DNA from: Niastella sp. OAS944
Lineage (GTDB): Bacteria > Bacteroidota > Bacteroidia > Chitinophagales > Chitinophagaceae
Direction of reading: 5' to 3'
DNA length: 64,000 nucleotides
Assembly: GCA_024809215.1 (NCBI GenBank)
Contig: JANUBW010000001.1
Location: 1,902,841 to 1,966,840, forward strand
The notes under the pieces: model-generated
The model's database searches: none
Told to the model about the DNA's origin: nothing
Seen by the model: only the letters and a program-made list of their open reading frames with translations
Translations under genes and position numbers: made by a program
In this document: positions 1-9,638 of the stretch, piece after piece
How the letters are laid out: every line of letters begins with the position of its first letter
How positions within the stretch are numbered: the stretch's first letter is position 1

Positions 1-25
1 TTACAAGAACTAACTGACGCTTCAT
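1..25 (-). CDS. Start of a further gene of the fucP operon (cut by window edge)
   Basis: An ATG lies 15 bp past the stop of the GH31 gene, on the same strand, and opens the peptide MKRQLVLV before the window ends. The basic-then-hydrophobic start looks like a signal peptide, and the short gap fits the spacing in this operon. Only eight codons are visible, so the product cannot be named. Confidence 0.4.
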
Positions 26-40
26 ACTTTTGCCTGCTTC

Positions 41-2404
41 TTAAAATTTTACGACTACTTTTTTTCCTGTATAGTTGACTGGCTTATTTGCCTGGCTCGT
101 TACAATCACAATGTTGAATTTTCTTTCATTAAGCATTCCCGGGAACGAACCATTTCTGTCGCTGATGGTCAAATTCCTTTTTGCATCGTCCCAGGTGAAA
201 GTTATGGTTGAATAAACTCCCTTCTCATAATTGTAATTATCATTCTCATCTTCGTACAAAACAAATTTTCCGTTTGCGCCGGGATAGATCCTTATTTCAA
301 GGTTGTCCCATTTTTTCTCTTCGGCATATTGAACAGAAGGGCCTACAGGAATTACAGAACCTGCTTTCACATAAAGAGGAATGATCTCGAGCGGCGTTTG
401 CCTGCTCACTTTATTACCGCCTGAAAATCTTTCAGCAGTCCAGAAATCATACCAGTCAACACCTGCAGGCAAATAGGTTTCTTTTGACCCGGTGGCACTG
501 AAGTCTTCTGCACCCGCCTTAACATACATTGCGTTGGTGACAGGACTTACCAGCAGCGATTTACCAAACATATATTCATCGTTAAGATCCAAAGCCTTTT
601 TGTCTTTTGGGAAATCCATCACCAGCCCACGCATCATGCTCGATTGACTGGCTGTAATCTCCCATGAGGTAGAATAGATATAAGGCAATAAATGATAACG
701 CAGGTTGATGTATTTTTCAATAGCATCGTAGTATTTGCTTCCTTTCTGTCCGAATTGATAAATTTCCCTTGGCGCATCTGCACCATGCGAACGCATCATG
801 GGAGTGAAAGTTCCAAACTGCAGCCAGCGAACATATAATTCACGATACTCGGGGTCTTCCAGTTTTCTTTTAAATCTGTTAAGAAAGAATCCGCCTATAT
901 CGGCATTCCAATAAGGAATACCGGTAAGTGAGAAATTCAGACCTGCAGCAATCTGGTTCTTCAATGCACTCCATGACGAAGTTACATCACCCGACCAGGT
1001 ATTAGCTCCATACCGTTGCTGGCCGGCAAATGCTGAACGCGTAAGGATAAACACCCTTTTGCCGGAATCAACTGCACGCTGGTGCGTTGACACGCCGCCG
1101 ACAGTCATTAAAGGAAAGGCATTGCGAACTTTCCTGAATGACCCCAAATAAGTTTTATTATCAAAGTCTGACGGTTTCGGATTAAGATGATCTGGTTCCG
1201 ATGAATCCATCCACCAGCCATCCAGCCCGAGCTTATACATTTCTGCCAAATATTTCCAGTAAATATCACGGGCGGCCGGATTGTAGGGATCATATACTCG
1301 AACACCAGAGGGATAATCACGTCTTACAGGCCATTTTTCAGAACCAGACTCGGGCCAGGTTGTAAAATTCATCAACGCCCCTATCTTATCCAACTCTTTG
1401 TATTGCTTGGTATGGGGGCCAAACGAATTCCAGATAGAAATGATCATGTGTGCCTTCATGTTGTGCACATCGCTCACCATCTTTTTGGGATCCGGGAATT
1501 CGGGATTTAAAAAATCCATGGCGTTCCACAAATAGTTGCTTCCCCAGTATTGCCAGTCCTGTATAATACCGTCAAGAGGCACGCCCAACTTTCGGTATTC
1601 CTTTACTACATCTACCAGTTCATCCTGGCTTTTATATCTTTCTTTGCTTTGCCAAAAGCCGTAGGTCCACAAGGGGAACATGGGCGCCTGCCCCGTCAGT
1701 TCACGCATACGTGCAATTACACCATCCGCATTACCGCCGTACATGAAATAATAATCAACACAATCGCCAACATCCGATTTAAATGATGTGCCTTCGGTAT
1801 TATCAGTAAACACCGTGGGAGAATAATTATCCCAAAATACACCATACCCTTTTACTGATTGAAAAAATGGAATGTAATCATCGAGGTTTCCCTGCACCAT
1901 GTTAAGGGTTACATTACGCTGACTCATTTTGCCCTGCTGCTGTTGACCAAGGCCATAAATGGGTTCATCGTTGTCCAGTGCAAATGATTGTTGAACGGTT
2001 AAAGTATTGTTGCCTGCATCATTGATGGGTGTGAACTTTACGCCGGACTGTTTTTCTTTCAGCAATAATTCACCATTTACTGATGAATAATTTATATCAC
2101 CGGTTTTCAGGTTAAGCGCAACATTGAGTGTTGAACTTCTTAAATTTACTACATCACCCTGCTGCTTAACGTTGAACGTTGTTTTTTTAGGCTCTGTGAT
2201 AACGGAAAGACTTTCTTTAATGAAACTGCGGCCCTCAGGCGATTTCAGCACTCTTACAATTGAAGGACCATAATATTGAATTTCGATGGCAGTGGAATTG
2301 ATCACTGTTTTAATTCCAAGATCTGTTTTTTGAAAGGATTGTGCGTTACTGCTATTGTTAATGGATAAAGCAGTTAACAACAAAAAAATTATGCTCAATT
2401 TCAT
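41..2404 (-). CDS. GH31 alpha-glycosidase, probable alpha-xylosidase (no PA14 insert)
   Basis: This 787-residue protein has a Sec signal peptide (about residues 1-21, ending NAQ) and is expected in the periplasm. An N-terminal GH31 beta-sandwich (about 30-230) is followed by the catalytic barrel. The nucleophile motif WWMDSSEPD puts the catalytic Asp near residue 400, and WSGDV puts the acid/base Asp near 473. The WWMD-SEPD form is the one seen in Bacteroidota alpha-xylosidases rather than in starch alpha-glucosidases. Unlike the second GH31 in this locus it lacks a PA14 insertion, so it may act on smaller or differently substituted oligosaccharides. It is the last complete gene of the fucP-mutarotase-GH29-esterase unit. 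Alpha-xylosidase action on xyloglucan oligosaccharides is inferred from family and context; alpha-glucosidase is the alternative. Confidence 0.85.
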   Translation of the reverse strand: MKLSIIFLLLTALSINNSSNAQSFQKTDLGIKTVINSTAIEIQYYGPSIVRVLKSPEGRSFIKESLSVITEPKKTTFNVKQQGDVVNLRSSTLNVALNLKTGDINYSSVNGELLLKEKQSGVKFTPINDAGNNTLTVQQSFALDNDEPIYGLGQQQQGKMSQRNVTLNMVQGNLDDYIPFFQSVKGYGVFWDNYSPTVFTDNTEGTSFKSDVGDCVDYYFMYGGNADGVIARMRELTGQAPMFPLWTYGFWQSKERYKSQDELVDVVKEYRKLGVPLDGIIQDWQYWGSNYLWNAMDFLNPEFPDPKKMVSDVHNMKAHMIISIWNSFGPHTKQYKELDKIGALMNFTTWPESGSEKWPVRRDYPSGVRVYDPYNPAARDIYWKYLAEMYKLGLDGWWMDSSEPDHLNPKPSDFDNKTYLGSFRKVRNAFPLMTVGGVSTHQRAVDSGKRVFILTRSAFAGQQRYGANTWSGDVTSSWSALKNQIAAGLNFSLTGIPYWNADIGGFFLNRFKRKLEDPEYRELYVRWLQFGTFTPMMRSHGADAPREIYQFGQKGSKYYDAIEKYINLRYHLLPYIYSTSWEITASQSSMMRGLVMDFPKDKKALDLNDEYMFGKSLLVSPVTNAMYVKAGAEDFSATGSKETYLPAGVDWYDFWTAERFSGGNKVSRQTPLEIIPLYVKAGSVIPVGPSVQYAEEKKWDNLEIRIYPGANGKFVLYEDENDNYNYEKGVYSTITFTWDDAKRNLTISDRNGSFPGMLNERKFNIVIVTSQANKPVNYTGKKVVVKF

Positions 2405-2461
2405 GATGGCCTTATAGTTTTACTTAAAGTGTTGTTATTGCAATCGGAGCTCAAAACTCAA

Positions 2462-4018
2462 TCATTTTGCCCAAGCCTCGCCTTCCGGCGTACGCCTCCA
2501 TTTGAAATAAGCATCCAATACTTCAAGCGATTTTGCACTGGGTACCGGCCCCATATGAGGCGTTTGATTGAAGTGCATCACTACAGGCACCTTATTACTG
2601 AATGCAGGCCAGTCGGGAAGTCCATTACCATTGGGATTACCATTCTTTGCAAAGTTCGTCCAGTAAGTGGCCATAGCATCAGCTATTTGCAAATCGCTTT
2701 TAGTTGTTTGCGGGTCCGATGCATTAAGATGTTTAAAAACATAGGCAACATCCTGCGCATGTGGTGAACCGTAACCATAACGGGGAGAACCAACAGGATA
2801 ATCAGGATGCTGATCGAAGTAGTAATAATACACTTTCGATTTCCCGGTCTTTGATTGCAGCCTCGCCCAACTCCAGGTATGCCATCCAAATGCAGCATCA
2901 CGACTTAAGTCTCTTGCCGTTTTGGGAACTGTAGTTGAATCAACCGGGTAAGCTTTTAAAAGATCGTTGGCAAATTTGCCATAACGTGTTTTTACGGCAG
3001 CGATGTAATCTGCAGGTGTTTTCGGCGGCGAAAAGCTGGCCCCTTCATCGGAGTTGTAGCCGATCATGATGGCAACATCATTAAATTTACCTGCTTCATA
3101 TAACTTGTATTGGTCATCTGGTATCACCCATCCATCGATAATGGGCCATGCCAATCCGCGTATTACAGGAAGTTTGTCGGCATCGATCTTCCTCAGATCT
3201 GCAATGGAAGAAAATCCTGCATTCTTTACATAAGCTGCGCCTGCACTTTCGGCATCGTGGAGTTTTTTTAAATTCTCTCCGGGGAAAAGCGTGGTCCTTG
3301 GCGGTCCGAATGAACCACCGCTTTGTGAGATAGCGCCGCGAAACAATCCTTTTGCGAGTGGCGATGCACACAACATGCTAACGGCAATGCCGCCAGCAGA
3401 TTCACCGAAAATGGTAACCTTAGCGGCATCGCCACCAAATGCAGCAATATTTTTCTGGACCCACTTAAGGCCGGCAATCATATCAAGCAAACCATAATTT
3501 CCTGAAACATGGTTTGAACTTTCCGCACTTAAACCAGGATGCGCTAAAAATCCCAGTTGACCAACACGATAAGCTATGCTTACAAACACCACTCCTTTAT
3601 TCGCCAATTTTTCACCACTATAATTTACATCAGAAGTAGCGCCGCCGTTAAAACCACCACCATAGATCCATACAAGAACAGGCAGGTGTTCATTTGATGA
3701 TTTGGCGGGTGACCATACATTCAGGTACAGGCAATCTTCGCTCTTACCCGAAGGCGGCGTCCATCCCTGTACCGGACCGGGAGCAAATTTCTTCGCCTGT
3801 AAAATGGTGTCCCATTTTTTTACAGGCTGCGGAGCGCGCCAACGCAAATCGCCAACCGGAGGCGAAGCAAAAGGAATACCTCTGTAAACAGTTAATCCAT
3901 CTTCCATTGTTCCCTGAACCAAACCATCATCAAGTTTAATAGCGGCAGGTTGTTGCGCCACAACTACGCATGTGGAAAGTATTACCAGTAAGACAGGCAG
4001 TGATAATCTTTTTTTCAT
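2462..4018 (-). CDS. Type-B carboxylesterase, secreted
   Basis: A 518-residue alpha/beta-hydrolase of the carboxylesterase type-B (COesterase) family with a Sec signal peptide (residues 1-21). The GESAGG motif holds the nucleophile Ser at about residue 207. The oxyanion-hole segment GGGFNGG lies near 120-126, the acidic member is probably in NSDEGASF, and the His is in GYGSPHAQD. The full family length is present. It lies between the GH29 and GH31 genes of the fucP operon, so a natural role is removing acetyl or other acyl groups from hemicellulose side chains, whose acylation blocks glycosidases. That substrate is an inference; the family is broad and sequence alone does not fix it. Confidence 0.8.
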   Translation of the reverse strand: MKKRLSLPVLLVILSTCVVVAQQPAAIKLDDGLVQGTMEDGLTVYRGIPFASPPVGDLRWRAPQPVKKWDTILQAKKFAPGPVQGWTPPSGKSEDCLYLNVWSPAKSSNEHLPVLVWIYGGGFNGGATSDVNYSGEKLANKGVVFVSIAYRVGQLGFLAHPGLSAESSNHVSGNYGLLDMIAGLKWVQKNIAAFGGDAAKVTIFGESAGGIAVSMLCASPLAKGLFRGAISQSGGSFGPPRTTLFPGENLKKLHDAESAGAAYVKNAGFSSIADLRKIDADKLPVIRGLAWPIIDGWVIPDDQYKLYEAGKFNDVAIMIGYNSDEGASFSPPKTPADYIAAVKTRYGKFANDLLKAYPVDSTTVPKTARDLSRDAAFGWHTWSWARLQSKTGKSKVYYYYFDQHPDYPVGSPRYGYGSPHAQDVAYVFKHLNASDPQTTKSDLQIADAMATYWTNFAKNGNPNGNGLPDWPAFSNKVPVVMHFNQTPHMGPVPSAKSLEVLDAYFKWRRTPEGEAWAK

Positions 4019-4062
4019 ATGGATTTGCTTAAGGTCAATTTGCAGATTAATGCCGGCGACGA

Positions 4063-5685
4063 CTAGGATATTTTAAGTACGTTGGCATAAGAAAGAGCAG
4101 GTCTGTTCTCAGGCAGCGTAACTTCAAGTGCCTCACTATTTCTTTGAAAACGCAGCTCTCCGCCACCAACCAGCTCTACCCTGCTAACCGCACCCGGCCG
4201 CAGTGCATTTCCATCAGAAAGACTTTTGATCTTTACTTTTCCATCCCCGGGCCAGCCAAAAATTATTGCATACAGCGTATCGCCTTTAGTGGTAAAACGC
4301 ATGTCGGCTGAAGTAAAGGCCTTGCCCTTTCCTTCATTGAAACCCGGTCCCGAAAGCTTGGCAACCTCGGTGGTAGCAGGTCCTTCGCCAAAGATCTTCC
4401 ACGGCTTTGTATCGAAGATACATTCCGCATTGATCTTCATCCAGGCGGCTATTTCTTCCAGAATAGCGATCTCCTGGTCGTCGATGCTGCCATTGCCTTT
4501 TACCGGTATATTCAACAGCAGATTGCCGTTCTTACTAACTATATCTGCCAGGGTTTGAATAACTGTTTGGGCGCTTTTATAACTTTTGTTCTCATATACT
4601 CTTTTATCGTAGTGCCAGCCGCCGATGCAGGTATCTGTTTGCCAGGTGAAAGGCTCTATAACATTGCTTTGTCCCCGTTCAATATCCCATACCATGCATT
4701 TACGCTGCATTTCATTCAGGATCTTTCCGTTCACCACTGCATTCAACTTTCCTTTATTGCGCTTCATGCTCTGGTTGTAATGGTGTGCAGCTATCTGCAG
4801 CCCCACGTCATTGAGCCCATGAAAAGGCAGTACGGTATCATCGAAGTACAGCAATTCAGGTTCATATTTATCAATGAGCTCCATGGTGCGCTTCAGGAAT
4901 TTGTCGCAATACGCTTTTGATGGAACAGATGAACCTTTTTCCCACTCCCAATGGTAGCCATCACTGAGGGCATGGTTCTGGGCATAGAGTTCCTGCGGAT
5001 CCATACCCTGCCACCAGGCGCCTTTGCCATCGGCTTTTGTTATTTTACCATCATAGGGTACACCTGCCAGGGGACCGCTTTTATCACTGCCTTGTGCAGG
5101 TTCAAACCACATCCATGCATGCGAAGCGTGCACGCTTACGCCAAATGGCAATCCCTGTTTTTTAGCTGCCTTTGCCCAACCGGCAATAAGATCTTTTTTA
5201 GGCCCCACATTTACCGAATTCCACGACTGGTATTTTGAGTTCCACAGATCGAGGTTATCGTGGTGATTGGCCATGGCAAAAAAATACTTCGCGCCTACTC
5301 TTTTATATAATGCAACGAGCTGCTCAGGCTCCCATTTATCCGCTTTCCACTGGTGGATCACATCTTTAAACCCAAACTTCGATGGATGACCGTATTTCTG
5401 CACATGATATTTATAATGGTCGCTGCCTTCTTCATACATACCCCGCCCATACCAGTCGCCATGTTCAGGTTCACACTGAGGGCCCCAATGCGCCCAGATA
5501 CCAAATTTTGCATTGCGGTACCAGTCGGGCACCGTATAACTTTGCAATGATTCCCAGGTTGGTTGAAAAGGACCTTTTGCGTATGACTGATCGAGACTTT
5601 CGATGAAAGCGGCGCTGGCCTGGTTCGATAACAGATACGCAGGCAGCGATAAACCCAGTTGTTTTATAAGTGTTCGCCTGTTCAT
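4063..5685 (-). CDS. GH29 alpha-L-fucosidase (copy 1), Tat-like signal
   Basis: A 540-residue GH29 enzyme that should cleave terminal alpha-L-fucose. The N-terminus MNRRTLIKQLG followed by a hydrophobic stretch and ASA resembles a twin-arginine (Tat) signal peptide. Family hallmarks are WYRNAKFGIWAHWGPQ near 55-70, the substrate-binding MANHHDN near 138-144, and PELLYFDD, whose first Asp (about 282) is the predicted nucleophile; the acid/base is not obvious by eye. Its start overlaps the stop of the mutarotase gene by 4 bp (ATGA), so the two are translationally coupled. This ties fucose release to mutarotation and uptake by FucP. It is closely similar in layout to the GH29 at 43789-45441, which suggests an ancient duplication. 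Confidence 0.9.
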   Translation of the reverse strand: MNRRTLIKQLGLSLPAYLLSNQASAAFIESLDQSYAKGPFQPTWESLQSYTVPDWYRNAKFGIWAHWGPQCEPEHGDWYGRGMYEEGSDHYKYHVQKYGHPSKFGFKDVIHQWKADKWEPEQLVALYKRVGAKYFFAMANHHDNLDLWNSKYQSWNSVNVGPKKDLIAGWAKAAKKQGLPFGVSVHASHAWMWFEPAQGSDKSGPLAGVPYDGKITKADGKGAWWQGMDPQELYAQNHALSDGYHWEWEKGSSVPSKAYCDKFLKRTMELIDKYEPELLYFDDTVLPFHGLNDVGLQIAAHHYNQSMKRNKGKLNAVVNGKILNEMQRKCMVWDIERGQSNVIEPFTWQTDTCIGGWHYDKRVYENKSYKSAQTVIQTLADIVSKNGNLLLNIPVKGNGSIDDQEIAILEEIAAWMKINAECIFDTKPWKIFGEGPATTEVAKLSGPGFNEGKGKAFTSADMRFTTKGDTLYAIIFGWPGDGKVKIKSLSDGNALRPGAVSRVELVGGGELRFQRNSEALEVTLPENRPALSYANVLKIS

Positions 5686-6038
5686 GGCTGTTGTTTTTTA
5701 TGTTGTAATTCAAATATTTTATTCATAATGATCCATTTCTCCCCGTCTCTTGCCCAAGGAAGCGGTTGCTGAAATTTCCACATCAACTGCTCCCATTCCT
5801 GCACCTTGGCATTGGATGCATCCATTTGGGATTTTTGCTCAAAAGAGAAGTGCTCTTCCGTTTCCATGATCATGAACAACCGGTTGCCGGTACGATAGAT
5901 CTCCATATTGGCAATACCTGCATCTTCAATGCTTTTTTTTATCTCGGGCCAGCCGTTCTCTGCCTGGTGCCAATACTCATATTCTTTTATAAGCGCCGGA
6001 TCATCTTTGAGATCAAGCGCAAGGGTATATCTTTTCAT
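5682..6038 (-). CDS. L-rhamnose mutarotase (RhaM)-family protein, probable L-fucose mutarotase
   Basis: A 118-residue cytoplasmic protein of the RhaM/DUF718 family, which interconverts the alpha and beta anomers of 6-deoxy-sugars. The EYEYWHQ segment carries a Tyr and a His (about 20 and 24) at the positions of the catalytic pair known in E. coli RhaM, and the Trp-rich C-terminal half (WEQLMWKFQQPLPWA) is typical. The gene lies 2 bp after fucP and overlaps the GH29 gene by 4 bp. The sugar is therefore more likely L-fucose than L-rhamnose: the enzyme would convert fucose freed by the fucosidase and imported by FucP to the anomer used downstream. The substrate is inferred from context. Confidence 0.8.
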   Translation of the reverse strand: MKRYTLALDLKDDPALIKEYEYWHQAENGWPEIKKSIEDAGIANMEIYRTGNRLFMIMETEEHFSFEQKSQMDASNAKVQEWEQLMWKFQQPLPWARDGEKWIIMNKIFELQHKKQQP

Positions 6039-6040
6039 AA

Positions 6041-7318
6041 CTATACTGCAGATGAAGGATTATATGATGGGGTTTCCTTTTCAGTAGTTACCTGGTGCCC
6101 TTTGTAGCCAAACAAAGCAATGACCACAAAGCAACAAAAGGGTACTATATAACCATATTGTATATTACCGGTGGCATCGCTGATATAACCAAAGATGCGT
6201 GGCAGAATGGCGCCTCCTACAATAGACATGATGATGAGGCTGCTGCCATATTCTGTATCGGCCCCAAGCTTATTTATTCCCAGGGCAAAAATGGTTGGGA
6301 ACATAACAGACATAAAGAAGCAGATGCCGATAACTGCATATACCGTAATGATGCCACTGGCAAATATGGCTATTAAACAAAGCAACAGGTTAATAATAGC
6401 ATACCAGGCCAGTAATGTGTTTGGCCTAATCTTTTGCATAAGCGCCGTACCAACGAATCGCCCTATAAGAAAAGCAATACCACAAACACCGAGGTAATCG
6501 GCCGCTTTAACCTCTGAGATACCGGAAGATTTTGTAGCATATAGAATAAAAAGACTAAATACTGAGACTTGAGCGCCTACATAAAAGAACTGCGCTACCA
6601 CACCCCACGCAAGATGCCGGTGCCTGAAAGCATGAAAAACGTTTTTACTTGCAGTGCCATGGGAAGCGGCTTTTATTGGCGGTAATTTTGTAAGGGCAAA
6701 CAAAAGAGCAATGCCTATGAGCACGCAGCCAAGTACGATATAAGGCAGTTTAACAGTAGAGGCTTCTGCAGCCAGCGCCAGTTTGCGCGCAGCTTCAGTC
6801 ATCGCATTCAATTCTTCATCGGAATAACCCTTTGTTAAGATGATCCTTGCGCCTATCACCGGCGCCAATGCAGCAGCAAGGCCATTAAAGGATTGTGCAA
6901 AATTGAGCCGTTGCGTACCGGTTGCGGGGTCACCTAAAACGGTAGCATAAGGATTGGCTGCTGTTTCCAGGATCGTAAGGCCGCATGCGATCACAAACAG
7001 GGCTATTAGAAAAAAGTTATACGATTGCATATTGGCTGCGGGCACAAAAAGAAAACAACCTATGGCAAAAAACAACAGCCCGGTTATAATACCTGACTTA
7101 TAGCCCATTTTTTTCATCAACATCCCTGCCGGCAGCGCCATTAAGAAATAAGCTGCAAACACCGCTGAATCAACAAGCGTAGCCTGGGTAGTGGTCAGTG
7201 TAAATGACCTTTTCAAATGCGGGATGAGAATGGGATCAAGATTATGCGCAAACCCCCATAAGAAGAACAGGGACGTAATTAAAGAGAACGCCAGTACAGT
7301 ACTCTGCTTTTTATTCAT
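6041..7318 (-). CDS. fucP: L-fucose:H+ symporter, MFS (FucP type)
   Basis: A 425-residue major-facilitator protein with about 12 hydrophobic segments and no signal peptide, placed in the inner membrane. The N-terminal SLFFLWGFAHNLDPILIPHL and LETAANPY segments match the FucP family. The Asp in NLDP (about 28) and the Glu in LETAANP (about 118) correspond to the two acidic residues needed for proton-coupled fucose uptake in E. coli FucP. It heads an operon with a sugar mutarotase and an alpha-L-fucosidase, which supports L-fucose as the substrate; some family members in Bacteroidota carry glucose or galactose instead. The promoter region carries the repeat it shares only with the hybrid regulator gene. 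Confidence 0.88.
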   Translation of the reverse strand: MNKKQSTVLAFSLITSLFFLWGFAHNLDPILIPHLKRSFTLTTTQATLVDSAVFAAYFLMALPAGMLMKKMGYKSGIITGLLFFAIGCFLFVPAANMQSYNFFLIALFVIACGLTILETAANPYATVLGDPATGTQRLNFAQSFNGLAAALAPVIGARIILTKGYSDEELNAMTEAARKLALAAEASTVKLPYIVLGCVLIGIALLFALTKLPPIKAASHGTASKNVFHAFRHRHLAWGVVAQFFYVGAQVSVFSLFILYATKSSGISEVKAADYLGVCGIAFLIGRFVGTALMQKIRPNTLLAWYAIINLLLCLIAIFASGIITVYAVIGICFFMSVMFPTIFALGINKLGADTEYGSSLIIMSIVGGAILPRIFGYISDATGNIQYGYIVPFCCFVVIALFGYKGHQVTTEKETPSYNPSSAV

Positions 7319-7366
7319 ATGGCTTCGTATTATAGAAAAATGCGAACTGCAATCGTTATATTAAAA

Positions 7367-7437
7367 CAAAGTTAACCATGGCGACCCGTTGGAATGTTCC
7401 CCGAATTAGACTTTGTTTTATACAAATCCGACCTTTT
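7367..7437 (-). promoter_or_regulatory. fucP operon promoter with class-2 direct-repeat operator
   Basis: Read in the direction of transcription, the operator begins GGTCGGATTTG and its second GTC-type half-site (AAAGTCTAATTC) follows at a 21-bp step, ending at 7403. A perfect Bacteroidota -7 box, TAACTTTG, follows 28 bp later (7367-7374). The same layout precedes the hybrid regulator gene at 41826-41894 and no other gene in the window. Confidence 0.6.
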
Positions 7438-7491
7438 GGTAAGGTAGCCGTTATATACTGCCGCTTCTAAAATGTATCATACGATCTTTAC

Positions 7492-7533
7492 AAACAGGAT
7501 AAGGCAGATGAGGCGTTCTGCCTTATCCTGTTT
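7492..7533 (-). terminator. Strong hairpin terminator after the T9SS GH5 gene
   Basis: A perfect 17-bp inverted repeat (AAACAGGATAAGGCAGA and its complement) encloses an 8-base loop. It starts 5 bp beyond the stop of the GH5/trefoil gene. A short T-rich stretch follows on the transcribed strand. It separates that single-gene unit from the fucP operon. Confidence 0.75.
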
Positions 7534-7537
7534 TAAA

Positions 7538-9394
7538 CTAATTCATCTTAGTAACCTTAAATGATCTTATCCAGTCTGCGCCATGCACCTGAACTACATA
7601 CATCCCTGGTTGCAGGGAAGCGCCTATTGACATTGCATTTAACGCTGCTGCACGTTCAATAATTTCAACCTGTTTACCCATCATATCAAATATGACAATA
7701 CGTTTTACCTCCTCAGGATTGTCAACTATCATATTCAACTTTGATTTGAACGGATTCGGATATAACAGCACCCGGTGGGTCATTGGGCCGTTGATTTGCG
7801 CCGTTGATAAAGTATCCGATATTCGTGCGCTTCCAACGTTGGTTAATGTCCATTGCTGGTTATTACTATTACTCAGGCCCCATTGACCTAAATCGGCGCC
7901 ATTTGTAGTGCTGCCCAATCCGTCGAGGTATAAGCCGGTGGCCTTATTTTTTAACTTAACATAACTGCCTGCCGCTTCTTTTGTCCAGTACTGTGCATCA
8001 CTGCCACTATAACTATATTGCCCTGCAATGGAACCACTGGAGCTCCTGTACATACCATCAAGATATAACCCTGTAGCGCGGTTTTTCAGCATTACATAAG
8101 TGCCGGCCGTTTCTGTTGTCCATTGCTGGTTATAACTTCCGCTATTACTCCATTGTCCGCAGTTGGAACCATTACCGGTGTTTCCCATTCCATCGATCAG
8201 TAACCCCGTGGCACGGTTTGTTAAAGTAACATAAGTAGTTGATCCACCTCCGCCAGCTCCCTGCATGATCGCATTTATAACTCCCTGATCGGTTACCGCG
8301 CCTGTACTGCGGTTAAACAAACCGCCAATGTCCCAGTAAAAAGGGATTATTCCTCTGCTTTTTGCAGCGCTTACAACATATTTATCGAAATATTCTCTTG
8401 AAGCCAGATGGGTTGACAGATCGGAAGGATTACTTCTTTTTACTGCTTCAAATTCACCTATAATTACCGGAATTCCTTTATCAACGAACTTTGTTTTCAT
8501 TAACCCCAATCCCCGGTCCACTTCACTCTCTTCGCCCCAGGTGGCATTGCGGGAAGGGTCAGTTGTAGAATGATGACCATTTCCCCAATAGTAAAACATA
8601 TTGCCCCATGATTCGTCTTTTGTTAAACCGCAAAACTGCCATGGCGTGTAATAGTGCACTTCCACCATCAACCGGTTGGCTATCTGGTCAGTTGGCAGGG
8701 TGTTCATCAGGTTGTTGGTGTGATCTATATTTGTCGACGGCCCCTGAATTATAAGCGTGCGGGAACTGTTATTACCACCGGTTGCACGAACTGCATTTAC
8801 AAAGGTTTGGTGGTAGGATAATAAGACCGACATACCCGTGGCGTCAGAAACGTTGGGTTCATTGGCGCTGGCAAAAAGCAAACGTTCATTGTAATTTTTA
8901 AAATAATTAGCAATTTGGGTCCAATAGTTTTGCTGTTTTGCATTTACAGCGCTCTGTGCGCTTGTAGTGCAATTATTTTCCAGCCAGCCATTATCCCAGT
9001 GAATGTTGAGAATCGCATACATATTGCTGTTCATACAATAGTCCACTACGGCCTTCACCCGTGCCAGCCAGTTAGGATCAATTACGCCGTTAGTGGCATG
9101 ACAGTCCCATGCACAGGGGATGCGCACAGCATTAAATCCGGCGGCCTTTACTGCATTGATAAGTGTTTGGGAAGTATTGGGGTTTCCCCAGGCGTTCTCG
9201 CCACAAATGGCTTCCAGCGTATTCCCCAGGTTCCAACCCACCTTCATTTGACCGGCTATGGTCTGGGCTGTTGGTAATTGCGCAGAAACATTAAAGGACA
9301 TTAAGAGTGCGATAAGCAAGCTTGTAAAAAAAAGCCTTCTCGCTGATACGAACGACAATACATGCTTTGAGTTTTTTTCATTTGGCATAAGCAA
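7538..9394 (-). CDS. GH5 endo-glucanase with ricin-type trefoil and T9SS sorting domain
   Basis: A 618-residue modular enzyme. A signal peptide (about 1-39, ending VSAQ) leads into a GH5 barrel (about 40-380). It resembles subfamily 4 and has the NIHWDNGWLENN signature, acid/base Glu in ASANEPN (about 179) and nucleophile Glu in IIGEFEA (about 314). A Gly-rich linker precedes three tandem ricin-type beta-trefoil units (388-525) with repeated GLYLDG and QWS-type cores, a CBM13-like lectin. The last 75 residues (LYPNPFKSKLNM ... GMYVVQVHG ... FKVTK) form a type A type-IX-secretion sorting domain. The enzyme should therefore be exported through the T9SS to the surface or medium, unlike the lipid-anchored GH5 at 13399-14838. 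Endo-xyloglucanase activity is the best guess; mixed-linkage or cellulosic beta-glucan is the alternative. Confidence 0.88.
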   Translation of the reverse strand: MLMPNEKNSKHVLSFVSARRLFFTSLLIALLMSFNVSAQLPTAQTIAGQMKVGWNLGNTLEAICGENAWGNPNTSQTLINAVKAAGFNAVRIPCAWDCHATNGVIDPNWLARVKAVVDYCMNSNMYAILNIHWDNGWLENNCTTSAQSAVNAKQQNYWTQIANYFKNYNERLLFASANEPNVSDATGMSVLLSYHQTFVNAVRATGGNNSSRTLIIQGPSTNIDHTNNLMNTLPTDQIANRLMVEVHYYTPWQFCGLTKDESWGNMFYYWGNGHHSTTDPSRNATWGEESEVDRGLGLMKTKFVDKGIPVIIGEFEAVKRSNPSDLSTHLASREYFDKYVVSAAKSRGIIPFYWDIGGLFNRSTGAVTDQGVINAIMQGAGGGGSTTYVTLTNRATGLLIDGMGNTGNGSNCGQWSNSGSYNQQWTTETAGTYVMLKNRATGLYLDGMYRSSSGSIAGQYSYSGSDAQYWTKEAAGSYVKLKNKATGLYLDGLGSTTNGADLGQWGLSNSNNQQWTLTNVGSARISDTLSTAQINGPMTHRVLLYPNPFKSKLNMIVDNPEEVKRIVIFDMMGKQVEIIERAAALNAMSIGASLQPGMYVVQVHGADWIRSFKVTKMN

Positions 9395-9493
9395 CGTTTT
9401 AAAGTTTGATAAGATTTAAAAAGCAAACATTGTTTTTCGCGGACCTGCTTCCCCTGAGCCGGTCGCGGTAGTTACTTTAAGTCTTTTTTACTA

Positions 9494-9560
9494 TAAAACT
9501 ATTGCTATGCCGTTTGAAACAGGTACTCAAATGTTACCGATTACGGCATGAAATGTTACA
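9494..9560 (-). promoter_or_regulatory. Class-1 operator and -7 box of the T9SS GH5 gene
   Basis: In the sense direction the half-sites TGTAACATTT and GGTAACATTTGA lie 22 bp apart (9560 to 9527). A -7 box TAGTTTTA (9494-9501) follows 25 bp later. The leader to the start codon is about 99 bp. The arrangement matches the five other class-1 sites of the locus. Confidence 0.65.
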
Positions 9561-9638
9561 TCGCAATGCTCCTATAATAAGCATTCATAATATACCAGGC
9601 TTCCTTTGGATCAATAATTCTATTTCACGAAAAGCGCC

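Noticed and set aside
7391-7401. A lone GGAATGTTCCC as a class-1 half-site in the fucP promoter
   Set aside because: No partner is found at 22 bp on either side, and the class-2 repeat occupies the same promoter.
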